A DNA stretch of 64,000 nucleotides, taken from the NCBI RefSeq assembly GCF_036347135.1, contig NZ_CP108938.1:3844001-3908000 (forward strand). The letters run 5' to 3'. A program made the position numbers and the translations under genes. The notes under the pieces were generated by a model. That model made no database searches and was not told where the DNA came from. It saw only the letters and a program-made list of their open reading frames with translations. Positions 23,469 to 32,301 of the stretch are shown piece after piece; position 1 is the first letter of the stretch, and each line of letters starts with the position of its first letter. This stretch comes from Streptomyces sp. NBC_00775. Its GTDB lineage: Bacteria > Actinomycetota > Actinomycetes > Streptomycetales > Streptomycetaceae.

Positions 23469-23821
23469 ACCCCGTTCGCTGCGGCGGGGTGGTCAACCAC
23501 CGCCTCAGATCGCCCCTGTTTCGCCATGGACCGTCACAGATGGCCACAGATCGTCACTGTGACGTCCTCTTGCATCAGCACCATATCCACGGCATGCCCC
23601 GCTCAACACCGAATCTCCGAGATCAACTCACGGAAGGTGGGGGCGTGATCAACGGAGAGTGAGGCGAATATGCCGCAACTCGACACCCCGGGAAGGAGGT
23701 TGAGGGCTCCACAGGTCTTGACAACTGAATTGGTCTGGACCAACTTGTACATCCAACGGTGGCCACCGTTCCGCATCCCCTCCTCTCCCCTCCCCCACCT
23801 CTCCCACCTCCCGGAGGACCA
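23469..23821. other. Divergent promoter region between Tad operon and chitinase gene
   Basis: This 353-nt stretch has no gene. It carries the outward promoters for the Tad operon (minus) and the chitinase (plus). The chitinase side contains a TTGACA hexamer at 23718-23723 followed by a DasR-type palindrome. Confidence 0.5.
23729..23744 (+). promoter_or_regulatory. DasR-responsive element (dre-like) upstream of chitinase
   Basis: The 16-mer ATTGGTCTGGACCAAC matches the published DasR consensus ACTGGTCTAGACCACT at 12 of 16 positions and is centred on the dyad TTGGTC/TGGACCAA. It sits just after a TTGACA hexamer, so a bound GntR-family repressor would block the promoter. DasR control by aminosugars is known for Streptomyces chitinase genes. 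Confidence 0.75.
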
Positions 23822-25525
23822 GTGGACCGCGTCACACGTATGCCCAAACGGAGATGGGCCGGAGCCCTCGCCGCCATCGTCACCGCATCCGTCCTCTCCC
23901 TCACCGGCCTGGCGGGCCAGGCCCAGGCCGCGGACGTCAACAACGCCAAGAACGGCGGCTACGAGTCGGGCCTGAGCAACTGGACGTGTTCCGCGAGCAG
24001 CGGTACGACCGTCTCCTCACCGGTGCACGGCGGCTCGGCCGCGCTGAAGGCCACGCCTGCCGGGCAGGACAACGCCCAGTGCACCCAGTCCGTCGCCGTC
24101 AAGGCCAACTCGACGTACACGCTGAGCGCCTGGGTGCAGGGCGGGTACGCCTACCTCGGTGTGACGGGCACGGGCACGACGGACGTGTCGACCTGGACGC
24201 CCGACTCCTCCTCCTGGAAGCAGCTGACGACCACCTTCACCACGGGCGCGTCGACGACCTCGGTGACGGTGTACACGCACGGCTGGTACGCGCAGGCCGC
24301 CTACTACGCGGACGACCTGTCGGTGTACGGCCCCGACGGCGGCGGTGGCACCGACCCGGCCCCGACCGTCCCCGCGACGCCGGCCGGTCTGGCCGTCTCC
24401 TCCACGACGTCGTCGTCCGTCTCGCTCTCCTGGAGCACGGTCTCGGGCGCGACCGGCTACAACGTCTACCAGGGCGGCACCAAGGTCCAGTCGGTGACCG
24501 GGACTTCGGCGACAGTCACCGGTCTGACCGCCTCCACCTCGTACTCCTTCCAGGTCACGGCGACCAACTCGGCCGGTGAGTCGGCGAAGTCGACGGCGGT
24601 CACCGGGACGACGACCGCGTCCAGCGGCGGGGGCGGCGGGACGGTTCCCGCGCACGCCGTGACCGGCTACTGGCAGAACTTCAACAATGGCGCCACGGTC
24701 CAGACGATCGCCGCCGTGCAGTCCCAGTACGACATCATCGCGGTGGCCTTCGCGGACGCGACCTCGACACCCGGCGCGGTGAGCTTCACCCTCGACTCGG
24801 CCGGGCTCGGCGGCTACACCGTCGACCAGTTCAAGGCGGACATCAAGGCCAAGCAGGCCGCCGGCAAGAAGGTCATCATCTCCATCGGCGGCCAGAACGG
24901 CACGGTGTCGGTGAGCGACTCGACGTCCGCGACGAACTTCGCCAACTCCGTCTACTCCCTGATGCAGACGTACGGCTTCGACGGCGTCGACATCGACCTG
25001 GAGAACGGCCTCAACGCGACGTACATGTCACAGGCCCTGCGGTCGCTTTCGTCGAAGGCCGGGTCGTCCCTCGTCATCACGATGGCCCCGCAGACCATCG
25101 ACATGCAGTCCACGTCGAACACGTACTTCCAGACCGCCCTGAACATCAAGGACATCCTCACCGTCGTCAACATGCAGTACTACAACAGCGGTTCGATGCT
25201 CGGCTGCGACGGCAAGGTGTACTCGCAGGGCTCGGTCGACTTCCTGACCGCCCTCGCCTGCATCCAGCTGGAGGGCGGCCTCGACCCGTCCCAGGTGGGC
25301 CTCGGCCTCCCCGCCTCCACCAGCGGCGCCGGCAGCGGCTACGTCTCCCCGACGATCGTCAACAACGCCCTCGACTGCCTCGCCAAGGGCACCAACTGCG
25401 GCTCCTTCAAGCCGTCCAAGACCTACCCGACCCTGCGCGGCGCGATGACCTGGTCGACGAACTGGGACGCGTCGGCGGGCAACGCCTGGTCGAACGCGGT
25501 GGGTCCGCACGTGCACGCGCTGTAG
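23822..25525 (+). CDS. Secreted GH18 chitinase with carbohydrate-binding and fibronectin III domains
   Basis: This 567-residue protein starts at GTG 23822, with GGAGG four bases upstream. An in-frame ATG at 23840 is the alternative. A signal peptide ends at QAQA|ADV (about residue 37). Domains in order are a beta-sandwich CBM (about 38-165, NGGYESGLSNWTC), a Gly/Pro linker, a fibronectin type III module (about 178-265, SVSLSWSTVSGATGYNVYQG) and a GH18 barrel (about 280-567). The barrel holds VIISIGGQNG and the catalytic DGVDIDLE motif at 387-394, with Glu394 as acid/base. It hydrolyses chitin outside the cell. The dre-like site points to DasR control. Confidence 0.95.
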   Translation: MDRVTRMPKRRWAGALAAIVTASVLSLTGLAGQAQAADVNNAKNGGYESGLSNWTCSASSGTTVSSPVHGGSAALKATPAGQDNAQCTQSVAVKANSTYTLSAWVQGGYAYLGVTGTGTTDVSTWTPDSSSWKQLTTTFTTGASTTSVTVYTHGWYAQAAYYADDLSVYGPDGGGGTDPAPTVPATPAGLAVSSTTSSSVSLSWSTVSGATGYNVYQGGTKVQSVTGTSATVTGLTASTSYSFQVTATNSAGESAKSTAVTGTTTASSGGGGGTVPAHAVTGYWQNFNNGATVQTIAAVQSQYDIIAVAFADATSTPGAVSFTLDSAGLGGYTVDQFKADIKAKQAAGKKVIISIGGQNGTVSVSDSTSATNFANSVYSLMQTYGFDGVDIDLENGLNATYMSQALRSLSSKAGSSLVITMAPQTIDMQSTSNTYFQTALNIKDILTVVNMQYYNSGSMLGCDGKVYSQGSVDFLTALACIQLEGGLDPSQVGLGLPASTSGAGSGYVSPTIVNNALDCLAKGTNCGSFKPSKTYPTLRGAMTWSTNWDASAGNAWSNAVGPHVHAL

Positions 25526-25587
25526 GCACAGCCCGCAGATACGGCACAGGCACGACATAGGCGCGACATGGGCATCGGACAGCTCCA

Positions 25588-25629
25588 CCTTCACCCCGCT
25601 CCTCGCATCCGCGGCGAGCGGGGTGAAGG
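25588..25629. terminator. Strong bidirectional hairpin between chitinase and NRAMP-like genes
   Basis: A 14-bp perfect stem (CCTTCACCCCGCTC / GAGCGGGGTGAAGG) with a 14-nt loop lies in the gap between convergent genes. There is no U-tract. Confidence 0.75.
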
Positions 25630-25665
25630 CTGCCCGGGCTCTCTCATTCGCGCTCCTGGAAGCTT

Positions 25666-27006
25666 CTAGAAGAACTCCGACCACGGCTGGTCCCAGATCT
25701 GCTTCACGCACAGGACCAGGAAGAGCAGTCCGGCGATGGCGAGCATGGCGTTGCTCAGGAGGCCGTTTCGCCATTCCCCTGGGGTGCGGGAGGAGTTGAG
25801 GAGCCAGATCAGGGTGAGGGCGAGGAAGGGGAGGAAGGCCGCGCCCAGGACGCCGTACAGGATGACCAGGCGGAACGGCTGGCCCTGGAAGAGGAGCACG
25901 ATGGGCGGGAAGGTCAGCCAGAGCAGGTAGGCGCGGAAGGGCCAGGACTTCTCGCGGGCGCCCGAGGCGACCTCCTCGCCCGTGGCCCGGCCCCGCGACC
26001 GATAGCGCTCCACGAAGTCCGCGAACATCAGGCTCACGCCGTGCCATACGCCGATCAGCGAGGTGAAGGACGTCGCGAAGAAGCCGATCAGGAAGAACTT
26101 GGCGGTCGCCGTGCCGTACTCCGCCTCCAGGATGTCGCCGAGCTGGATGAGGCCCTGGTCGCCGCTCGCGATCGCCACGTTCGCGGAGTGGAGGAGTTCC
26201 GCGCCGACGAAGAACATGGCGACGACGAAGATGCCGGTGGTGGCGTACGCGACCCGGTTGTCGAGCCGCATCACCTTCATCCAGCCGGTGTTCGTCCAGC
26301 CCTTCGCGTTGACCCAATAGCCGTACGCGGCAAGGGTGATGGTGCCGCCGACCCCGCCGATCAGGCCGAGCGTGTTGAGGACCGCGTCCTTCTCGTCGGG
26401 GAGGACGGGGAGCAGACCCGCGAAGGCGTGGCCGAGGTTCGGGGTGACGCGGATCGCCAGATAGACCGTGACCACGAACATCACGCCCACCAGCACGGTC
26501 ATGACCTTCTCGAAGACCTCGTACTTGTTGAACCAGACGAAGACGAGGCCGACCAGCCCGCAGATGACCGCCCATGGCTTGATCGACCAGTCGGCCGGGA
26601 AGACGTCGGGGAACAGCGCCTGGAGCGGCAGCGCGCTCGACGACATCGCCGCCGCGCCGTAGACAAAGCCCCAGACGACCACGTAGACGACGAAGAAGTA
26701 CGTCGTCCACCGGCCCAGGCTCGCCCAGCCGTCGAAGAGGGTGCGTCCGGTGGACAGATGCCAGCGGCCCGCCGCCTCGGCCAGCGAGATCTTGACGACG
26801 CAGCCGATGACGGCGGCCCAGAGCAGGGTGTATCCGAAGTTGCTGCCCGCGATGAGGGTGGCGACGAGGTCACCGGCGCCGACGCCGGTCGCGGCGACGA
26901 CGATGCCGGGGCCGATGTACTTCCAACTGGACTTGCGGGGTTGGGAGATGGCCTCCCCCGACACTGACTTCCCGGACTTCCCGGACTTCCCAGTGGTCTC
27001 CGTCAT
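25666..27006 (-). CDS. Divergent NRAMP-family divalent metal transporter
   Basis: This 446-residue polytopic protein has about 11 TM helices and overall NRAMP similarity: WKYIGPGIVVAATGVGAGDL, then AGSNFGYTLLWAAVIG, corresponds to TM1-TM2. The usual TM1 DPGN metal-binding motif is replaced by GAGD, and the TM6 MPH motif by a segment reading GGTITLAAYGYW. Substrate is therefore uncertain; NRAMP relatives that lack these motifs transport other ions such as Mg2+ or Al3+. The ATG at 27004-27006 is chosen because the hydrophilic N-terminus starts MTETTGKSGKSGKS; longer frames upstream are not conserved-looking. It is divergent from the carboxypeptidase gene. Confidence 0.85.
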   Translation of the reverse strand: MTETTGKSGKSGKSVSGEAISQPRKSSWKYIGPGIVVAATGVGAGDLVATLIAGSNFGYTLLWAAVIGCVVKISLAEAAGRWHLSTGRTLFDGWASLGRWTTYFFVVYVVVWGFVYGAAAMSSSALPLQALFPDVFPADWSIKPWAVICGLVGLVFVWFNKYEVFEKVMTVLVGVMFVVTVYLAIRVTPNLGHAFAGLLPVLPDEKDAVLNTLGLIGGVGGTITLAAYGYWVNAKGWTNTGWMKVMRLDNRVAYATTGIFVVAMFFVGAELLHSANVAIASGDQGLIQLGDILEAEYGTATAKFFLIGFFATSFTSLIGVWHGVSLMFADFVERYRSRGRATGEEVASGAREKSWPFRAYLLWLTFPPIVLLFQGQPFRLVILYGVLGAAFLPFLALTLIWLLNSSRTPGEWRNGLLSNAMLAIAGLLFLVLCVKQIWDQPWSEFF

Positions 27007-27233
27007 GCGGTTCAAGAAAGCGTAAAGGGGAGGGCGGCACAAGCGCGCGTGCCGCCGCCCGGCCGATTTTCGGCCGGATCCCGCCATCGGCTCTTTATCG
27101 TGTCTTGACCTGCTCATGCCATGGCCTCACGATGAGCGCCACACCCGCACCAGGCACGTCGCCATGAACCACCCCCCGCTCCACTCCCCACATTCCGGAG
27201 ATCCCGGAATTCCTGGAGAAACAAGGAGACTTC

Positions 27234-28610
27234 ATGCGACTTCGCATACGCGGCAGCGGCAACGGCAGCCCTGACGGCAAAGGCAGAAGCGGGCGGCGCA
27301 CCGCCGCTCTCGCCGTCCTCGCGGCCTTCGCCCTCGCGGCTCCCCTCACCGCCACGGCCACCGACGCCACGGCGAGCGGAGTGAAGGCCCCCGCGCCCTC
27401 GTCCGACGACATCAAGCAGTACGAGATCCACCAGAGCACAACTCCCCTGACCCGTACGGCGATCCAGCAGGCCGGGGTCACCGTGGACGAGGCCGACGAG
27501 GAGACCGTCGTCGTATCCGGCCGCGCGGACCAGATCAAGAAGCTGCGCCAACAGGGCTATGACGTCTCGCTGTTGGGCTCGGCACCGAACCGGGCGAGCA
27601 GCGCCGACGACGTACGGATCCTCGACTTCCCGACGGCGGACTCGAAGTACCACAACTACGCCGAGATGAACACGGAGATCGACCAGCGTCTCGCGGCGTA
27701 CCCGAGCATCATGAGCAAGAAGGTGATCGGCAAGTCGTACCAGGGCCGGGACATCGTCGCCATCAAGGTCAGCGACAACGTCGCGACCGACGAGGCCGAG
27801 CCCGAGGTCCTCCTCACCTTCCACCAGCACGCCCGTGAGCACATGACCGTCGAGATGGCGCTGTACCTGCTGCGCGAACTCGGCGCGGGCTACGGCTCCG
27901 ACTCCCGCGTCACCAGCATGGTGAACAACCGCGAGATCTGGATCGTCCCGGATCTCAACCCCGACGGCGGCGAGTACGACATCGCGACGGGCTCGTACCG
28001 CTCGTGGCGCAAGAACCGTCAGCCCAACTCCGGTTCCTCGTACGTCGGTACGGACCTCAACCGGAACTGGAACTACAAGTGGGGCTGCTGCGGCGGTTCC
28101 TCGGGCTCCACGTCCTCCGAGACCTACCGCGGCACGTCCGCCGAGTCGGCGCCCGAGGTGAAGGTGGTCGCGGACTTCGTGCGCAGCCGGGTCGTCGGCG
28201 GCGCACAGCAGATCAAGGCCGGGATCGACTTCCACACCTACAGCGAGCTCGTGCTGTGGCCCTTCGGGTACACCACCGCCGACACCGCGACCGGCATGAC
28301 CGCGGACGACGCCGCCGCGTTCAAGGCCGTCGGCCAGAAGATGGCCGCCAGCAACGGGTACACCCCCGAGCAGTCCAGCGACCTGTACATCACCGACGGC
28401 TCGATCGACGACTATCTCTGGGGCTCCCAGAAGATCTTCGACTACACCTTCGAGATGTACCCGACGTCCAGCTCCGGCGGCGGCTTCTACCCGCCCGACG
28501 AGGTCATCGAGCGGGAGACCTCACGGAACCGGGATGCCGTGTTGCAGCTGCTGGAGAACGCGGACTGTATGTACCGGTCCATTGGTAAGGCGGCCCAGTA
28601 CTGCAGTTAG
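27234..28610 (+). CDS. Secreted M14 zinc carboxypeptidase (carboxypeptidase T type)
   Basis: This 458-residue preproprotein has a signal peptide (basic n-region, hydrophobic [17 protein letters not shown]) and a propeptide to about residue 125. The M14 catalytic domain begins at [12 protein letters not shown]. Zinc ligands are His199 and Glu202 (HQHAREH) and the later His in GIDFHTYSE. Substrate residues include the [18 protein letters not shown] segment and DLNRNW; the catalytic Glu is in [12 protein letters not shown] 27234 has AAGGAG upstream. It removes C-terminal residues from peptides outside the cell. It is probably monocistronic. Confidence 0.95.
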   Translation: MRLRIRGSGNGSPDGKGRSGRRTAALAVLAAFALAAPLTATATDATASGVKAPAPSSDDIKQYEIHQSTTPLTRTAIQQAGVTVDEADEETVVVSGRADQIKKLRQQGYDVSLLGSAPNRASSADDVRILDFPTADSKYHNYAEMNTEIDQRLAAYPSIMSKKVIGKSYQGRDIVAIKVSDNVATDEAEPEVLLTFHQHAREHMTVEMALYLLRELGAGYGSDSRVTSMVNNREIWIVPDLNPDGGEYDIATGSYRSWRKNRQPNSGSSYVGTDLNRNWNYKWGCCGGSSGSTSSETYRGTSAESAPEVKVVADFVRSRVVGGAQQIKAGIDFHTYSELVLWPFGYTTADTATGMTADDAAAFKAVGQKMAASNGYTPEQSSDLYITDGSIDDYLWGSQKIFDYTFEMYPTSSSGGGFYPPDEVIERETSRNRDAVLQLLENADCMYRSIGKAAQYCS

Positions 28611-28631
28611 GACTGGGGTGAATCGGTAGTC

Positions 28632-28672
28632 GGGGAACTGCGGGCCGGTTGTGGCTGGGCGCGCAGTTCCCC
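28632..28672. terminator. Streptomyces-type repeat hairpin after carboxypeptidase gene
   Basis: An 11-bp stem GGGGAACTGCG / CGCAGTTCCCC is followed at once by a second hairpin, GCGCCCC / GGGGCGC at 28673-28690. The same GCGGGGAACxGCGC core recurs at 50369, 51279 and 51341 in this window. It lies between convergent genes and probably terminates both. Confidence 0.7.
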
Positions 28673-28679
28673 GCGCCCC

Positions 28680-29357
28680 TTACGGGGCGCCCTCTTCCGC
28701 GGCTTCCTCATCTTCCACGTCTGCCGCGTCTTCGTCGAAGTAGGCGTCCAGCACCGCGTCCAGCTGGTTCTCCCACTCCTGGAAGCGGGAGCGGGACTTG
28801 GCCTCGATCTCGATCGGGTACCAGCGGCGGTCCGGCGTGTGCACCGTGATGGTGAACCGCTTCCCGAAGCGCGGCGACTCCGTCTCGACGGCGCCGATCT
28901 CCTCCCAGCGGAACTCCGCCGCCTGGTCGTCCAGACGCAGGTGTACGCCGCTGTGGTCGGCCTTGATCGAGGCGCGCCGGTCGGAGGCCTCGAAGACCGG
29001 ACCGTCGGCGTCGGCCTCCGGTTCGGCTTCAGCTTCAGCTTCTGCCTCGGCTTCGGCTTCAGCTTCGGCTTCGGCCTCGGCCTCGGCCTCGGCTTCGGCT
29101 TCGGCTTCGGCCTCGGTGTCACCCCCGGTCTCGTCCTCGGCCTCCTCCTGCTCGGAAGCCGTCTCCTCGGAGGTGACCTCCGCGGAGACGGCTTCCTCGA
29201 CTGCCGCGTCCTCGACTGCCGCGTCCTCGACGTCGGCGCCCTCGGCCACCGCGCCTTCCGGCTCCGCGGACACGGGTGACGTGAGCCCGGGGATGTATGC
29301 CGGGTTGACCGCGGCGGCGTCCAGGGGCTGGCTCTTCGAACCTATGCGCTGCTCCAC
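28680..29357 (-). CDS. Acidic protein with Glu-Ala repeat and C-terminal PH-like domain
   Basis: In this 225-residue protein, residues about 30-118 are extremely acidic, and about 80-112 are a run of EA dipeptides encoded by GGCTTC-type hexamer repeats (29027-29113). The C-terminal part (about 120-205) looks folded: PVFEASDRRASIKADHSGVH, then LRLDDQAAEFRWEEIGAVE and FTITVHTPDRRWYPIEIEAKS, a strand pattern like a small PH-like domain. No signal peptide or TM. The EA tract should vary in length between strains by slippage. Function unknown. Confidence 0.75.
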   Translation of the reverse strand: MEQRIGSKSQPLDAAAVNPAYIPGLTSPVSAEPEGAVAEGADVEDAAVEDAAVEEAVSAEVTSEETASEQEEAEDETGGDTEAEAEAEAEAEAEAEAEAEAEAEAEAEAEAEPEADADGPVFEASDRRASIKADHSGVHLRLDDQAAEFRWEEIGAVETESPRFGKRFTITVHTPDRRWYPIEIEAKSRSRFQEWENQLDAVLDAYFDEDAADVEDEEAAEEGAP

Positions 29358-29451
29358 AGCGGGAAGTATGGTCGACGATCCTGTGTCAGCGACAGCCAGT
29401 CCCGGTTGCGGTTCGAAAACCGTGCAGTGGGATGGCTGGATACCGGAGTGA

Positions 29452-30936
29452 CTACACGAAGAGGCTCAGCACCGCCGCTACCGCGAAGCCCACCACCGAC
29501 AGCACCGTCTCCAGGACGGTCCAGGTCTTGAGGGTGTCGCGCTCGCTGATGCCGAAGTACTTGGCGACCATCCAGAACCCGCCGTCGTTGACGTGCGAGG
29601 CGAAGATCGAGCCCGCCGAGATCGCCATGATGACGAGGGCGACGAAGGCCTGGGAGTGGTGGCCCTCGGCGAGCAGGGGCGCCACGATGCCGGCCGTGGT
29701 GACGATCGCGACCGTCGCCGAGCCCTGGGCGACCCGCAGGACCACGGAGATCAGGTAGGAGAGGACGATCACCGGGAGGCCGACGTCGTTGAAGGTGTCC
29801 GAGAGGGCCTGGGCGACACCGCTGGCCTTCAGTACGGCACCGAAGATGCCGCCCGCGCCGACCACGAGCAGGATGTTGCCGACCGGCTTGAGCGACGAAG
29901 TCGACACCGTCTCAAGGGACTTGCGGGACCAGCCGCGCCGGATGCCGAGCAGGTAGTACGCGAGCAGCAGCGCGATCGTGAGGGCGACGAAGGGGCTGCC
30001 GAAGAACTCGATGACCGAACGGCCCGTGGAGGGGTCGAGGGCGATCGAGGAGAAGGTGGCGGCCAGGATCAGCACCAGCGGCGTACCGATGATGCCGAGA
30101 ACCGTGCCGAGCGGTACGGGCTTCTCCCGGGGCTCGACGCCTGCCTCGCGCTGCTCGTCGATGACGGCGAGCTTCGCCTCGGCGGCGGCCTCGACCATGT
30201 CCTGCGGTACGGCGACGAAGATCCGCTTGCCGATCCACGCGGCGTAGACCCAGGCGGCGAGCACGGCGGGGATGCCGCAGACGATGCCCATGAGGATGAC
30301 CCAGCCGAGCTGCACGTGGAGCAGTCCCGCGGCGGCGACCGGGCCCGGGTGCGGCGGCAGGAAGGCGTGGGTCATCGACAGGCCGGCCAGCAGTGGCAGG
30401 CAGTAGAGCAGGATCGACTTGCCGGAGCGCTTGGCGGCGGCGTACACGATCGGCGCGAGGACGAAGATGCCGACGTCGAAGAAGACCGGGATGCCGAAGA
30501 TCAGGCCGGTCAGACCCATCGCGAGCGGGGCGCGCTTCTCACCGAAGAGGTTGAGCAGCCGGGACGCCAACACCTCGGCGCCGCCGCTGACTTCGAGGAT
30601 CGCGCCGAGCATGGTGCCCAGGCCGATGATGATCGCGACATGGCCGAGGATGCCGCCCATGCCGGTCTCGATGACGGAGACGGCGGTGGAGCGCTGGACC
30701 GTGCCGAAGAGTTCGGTGACCGAGAGTCCGGCCGCGAGGCCGACGGCTATGGAGACGGCGAGCAGCGCGACGAACGGCTGGAGTCTGGCCTTGATGATCA
30801 GGACCAGGAGGAGGGCGATACCGAGGGCGGCGACCGTGAGGAGCCCGGCGGTGCCGTCGATGAGGAGGAGCAGACCGCCGGTGTGGGGTGGTGTTTCCAC
30901 GACGGGGGCTGGTGCGGCGAGCGGAAGGGAGCTCAA
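29452..30936 (-). CDS. GntP-family permease (gluconate / D-serine type proton symporter)
   Basis: This 494-residue integral membrane protein has about 12-14 hydrophobic segments. It shows GntP family signatures: GHVAIIIGLGTMLGAILEVS, then GGAEVLASRLLNLFG, the conserved GIPVFFDVGIF, and MTHAFLPPHPGPVAAAGLL. Members import gluconate, idonate, 2-keto-3-deoxygluconate or D-serine with protons. It is the last gene of the minus-strand cluster with the kinase, IclR regulator and RidA genes, 164 nt after RidA. The divergent D-amino-acid enzymes suggest a D-amino acid or a derived acid as substrate; this is inference. Confidence 0.92.
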   Translation of the reverse strand: MSSLPLAAPAPVVETPPHTGGLLLLIDGTAGLLTVAALGIALLLVLIIKARLQPFVALLAVSIAVGLAAGLSVTELFGTVQRSTAVSVIETGMGGILGHVAIIIGLGTMLGAILEVSGGAEVLASRLLNLFGEKRAPLAMGLTGLIFGIPVFFDVGIFVLAPIVYAAAKRSGKSILLYCLPLLAGLSMTHAFLPPHPGPVAAAGLLHVQLGWVILMGIVCGIPAVLAAWVYAAWIGKRIFVAVPQDMVEAAAEAKLAVIDEQREAGVEPREKPVPLGTVLGIIGTPLVLILAATFSSIALDPSTGRSVIEFFGSPFVALTIALLLAYYLLGIRRGWSRKSLETVSTSSLKPVGNILLVVGAGGIFGAVLKASGVAQALSDTFNDVGLPVIVLSYLISVVLRVAQGSATVAIVTTAGIVAPLLAEGHHSQAFVALVIMAISAGSIFASHVNDGGFWMVAKYFGISERDTLKTWTVLETVLSVVGFAVAAVLSLFV

Positions 30937-31100
30937 GGGGGACCTCTTCTTAAGTACATGTGCTTTCGGGCAGGGGGAATCGCGGAACGGCGCCCCAGGG
31001 ATGACAGGTGAGGGCGCCGCACCGTGATGACGTACGGAGTGCGGGAGAACGAGGGAGACGAGCCTCAGCTCATGAGTTCACGAGCGGACTCACAACCGGG

Positions 31101-31511
31101 TCAGCCGAGTACGGCGAGCGCGTCGATCTCGATGAGGAGGCCGGCCGGCAGTCCGACGTAGACCGTCGTGCGGGCGGCAGGGGGCGCGGTGAGGCCCTGC
31201 TCCTCGAAGTAGGTGTTGTAGAGCTGGTTCATCTCGGCGAAGTGGTCGACGTCCGTGAGGTAGACGCGGATCATCATCGCGTCGTCCCAGGTGGCGCCGC
31301 CCTCTTCGAGGATCGCCCGGACGTTGGCGAGGGTCTGGAGGGTCTGCTCGCGCAGCGTCGGACCGGCGGGCGTCGGCGGCTTGCCCTCCTCCGCGGGCAG
31401 GAAGCCGACCTGTCCGGCGACCTGGAGGATGTTCCCCTTCTTCACGCCGTGCGAGAACTTGGCGGGCGGCGTGGTGTGGGTCTTGGGCGTGAGCGCGATC
31501 TTGTCCGTCAT
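31101..31511 (-). CDS. RidA-family enamine/imine deaminase
   Basis: This 136-residue protein starts MTDKIALTPKTHTTPPAKFS at ATG 31509-31511. It has the RidA trimer signatures ILQVAGQVGF, TLREQTLQTLANVRAILEEG, the conserved Arg in MIRVYLTDVDHFAEMN, and ARTTVYVGLPAGLLIEIDALA. RidA hydrolyses reactive 2-aminoacrylate-type enamines made by PLP enzymes acting on serine and threonine. That fits the D-serine-deaminase-like gene across the divergent promoter. It follows iclR by 22 nt. A longer frame upstream is not used. Confidence 0.92.
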   Translation of the reverse strand: MTDKIALTPKTHTTPPAKFSHGVKKGNILQVAGQVGFLPAEEGKPPTPAGPTLREQTLQTLANVRAILEEGGATWDDAMMIRVYLTDVDHFAEMNQLYNTYFEEQGLTAPPAARTTVYVGLPAGLLIEIDALAVLG

Positions 31512-31533
31512 GGTGTGCTCATTTCTTCTGTGC

Positions 31534-32301
31534 TCATTTCTTCGGGTCTTCCTTCGCGGGGGACTTGCCGGAGTAGTCGCGGCTGATGGCGTCCGCCGTG
31601 CGGCGCACCAGCGGGAGCAGCGTGAGGAGTTCGTCGGCGGTGACGACGACGTTGGGCGCGGAGACCGACATGGCGGCGGCGACGCGTCCGTCGGCGCCGC
31701 GGATGGGGGCGGCGACGCAGTTGATGGACTCCTCGTGGCCACCCAGGTCGGTGGCCCAGCCCTGTTCGCGCACCGTCGCCAGCTCCTTGAGGAAGGCGGG
31801 TGCGTTGGGGATCGAACGGGCCGTGTACATGGGGTAGTCGAGCTTCTCGGCGAGCACGCGGCGCTCGGCCTCGGGCAGATCGGCGAGCAGCAGCTTCGCC
31901 ACCGCCGCGACGGTGATGGCGACCGGCTTCCCGATCCGCGAGTACATCCGCACCGGATACCGGCTCTCCACCTTGTCGATGTAGAGGACCTCGTTCTCCT
32001 CGTACACCGCGAGGTGGACGGTGTGCCCGCACTGCTCGTTGAGGCGTACGAGGTGGGGGTGGGCGATCTCCCGGACGTCCAGGTTCTCGACGGCCTCCTG
32101 GGCGAGGGCGAAGAGGCGGGCGCCGAGGCGGTACCGCTGGTCGGACTGGCGGTAGACGAGGCCGTGCTCGTGGAGCGTGCGCAGAAGGCGGAGCGCCGTG
32201 GACTTGTGGACGCCGAGGCGGTCGGCGACCTGCCCGAGGTCGGCGGGCCCCTCGGCGAGCAGCGGCAGGATGCTCAGCGCTCGGTCGACGGTCTGGCTCA
32301 T
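31534..32301 (-). CDS. IclR-family transcriptional regulator
   Basis: This 255-residue protein has an N-terminal winged HTH (about residues 1-62: MSQTVDRALSILPLLAEGPA, LGVHKSTALRLLRTLHEHGL) and an IclR effector domain (about 80-245: NEVLYIDKVESRYPVRMYSR, AVAKLLLADLPEAE, INCVAAPIRGADGRVAAAMS). The ATG overlaps the kinase stop as ATGA and has GAGGAGG nine bases upstream. It is the probable local regulator of both divergent operons; a candidate operator lies at 33433-33449. The C-terminus is Lys/Pro-rich. Confidence 0.93.
   Translation of the reverse strand: MSQTVDRALSILPLLAEGPADLGQVADRLGVHKSTALRLLRTLHEHGLVYRQSDQRYRLGARLFALAQEAVENLDVREIAHPHLVRLNEQCGHTVHLAVYEENEVLYIDKVESRYPVRMYSRIGKPVAITVAAVAKLLLADLPEAERRVLAEKLDYPMYTARSIPNAPAFLKELATVREQGWATDLGGHEESINCVAAPIRGADGRVAAAMSVSAPNVVVTADELLTLLPLVRRTADAISRDYSGKSPAKEDPKK

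Noticed and set aside
23034..23648. Plus-strand 204-codon frame opposite the zinc-ribbon gene
   Set aside because: Antisense to a better-supported gene and lacking a ribosome binding site or conserved features.
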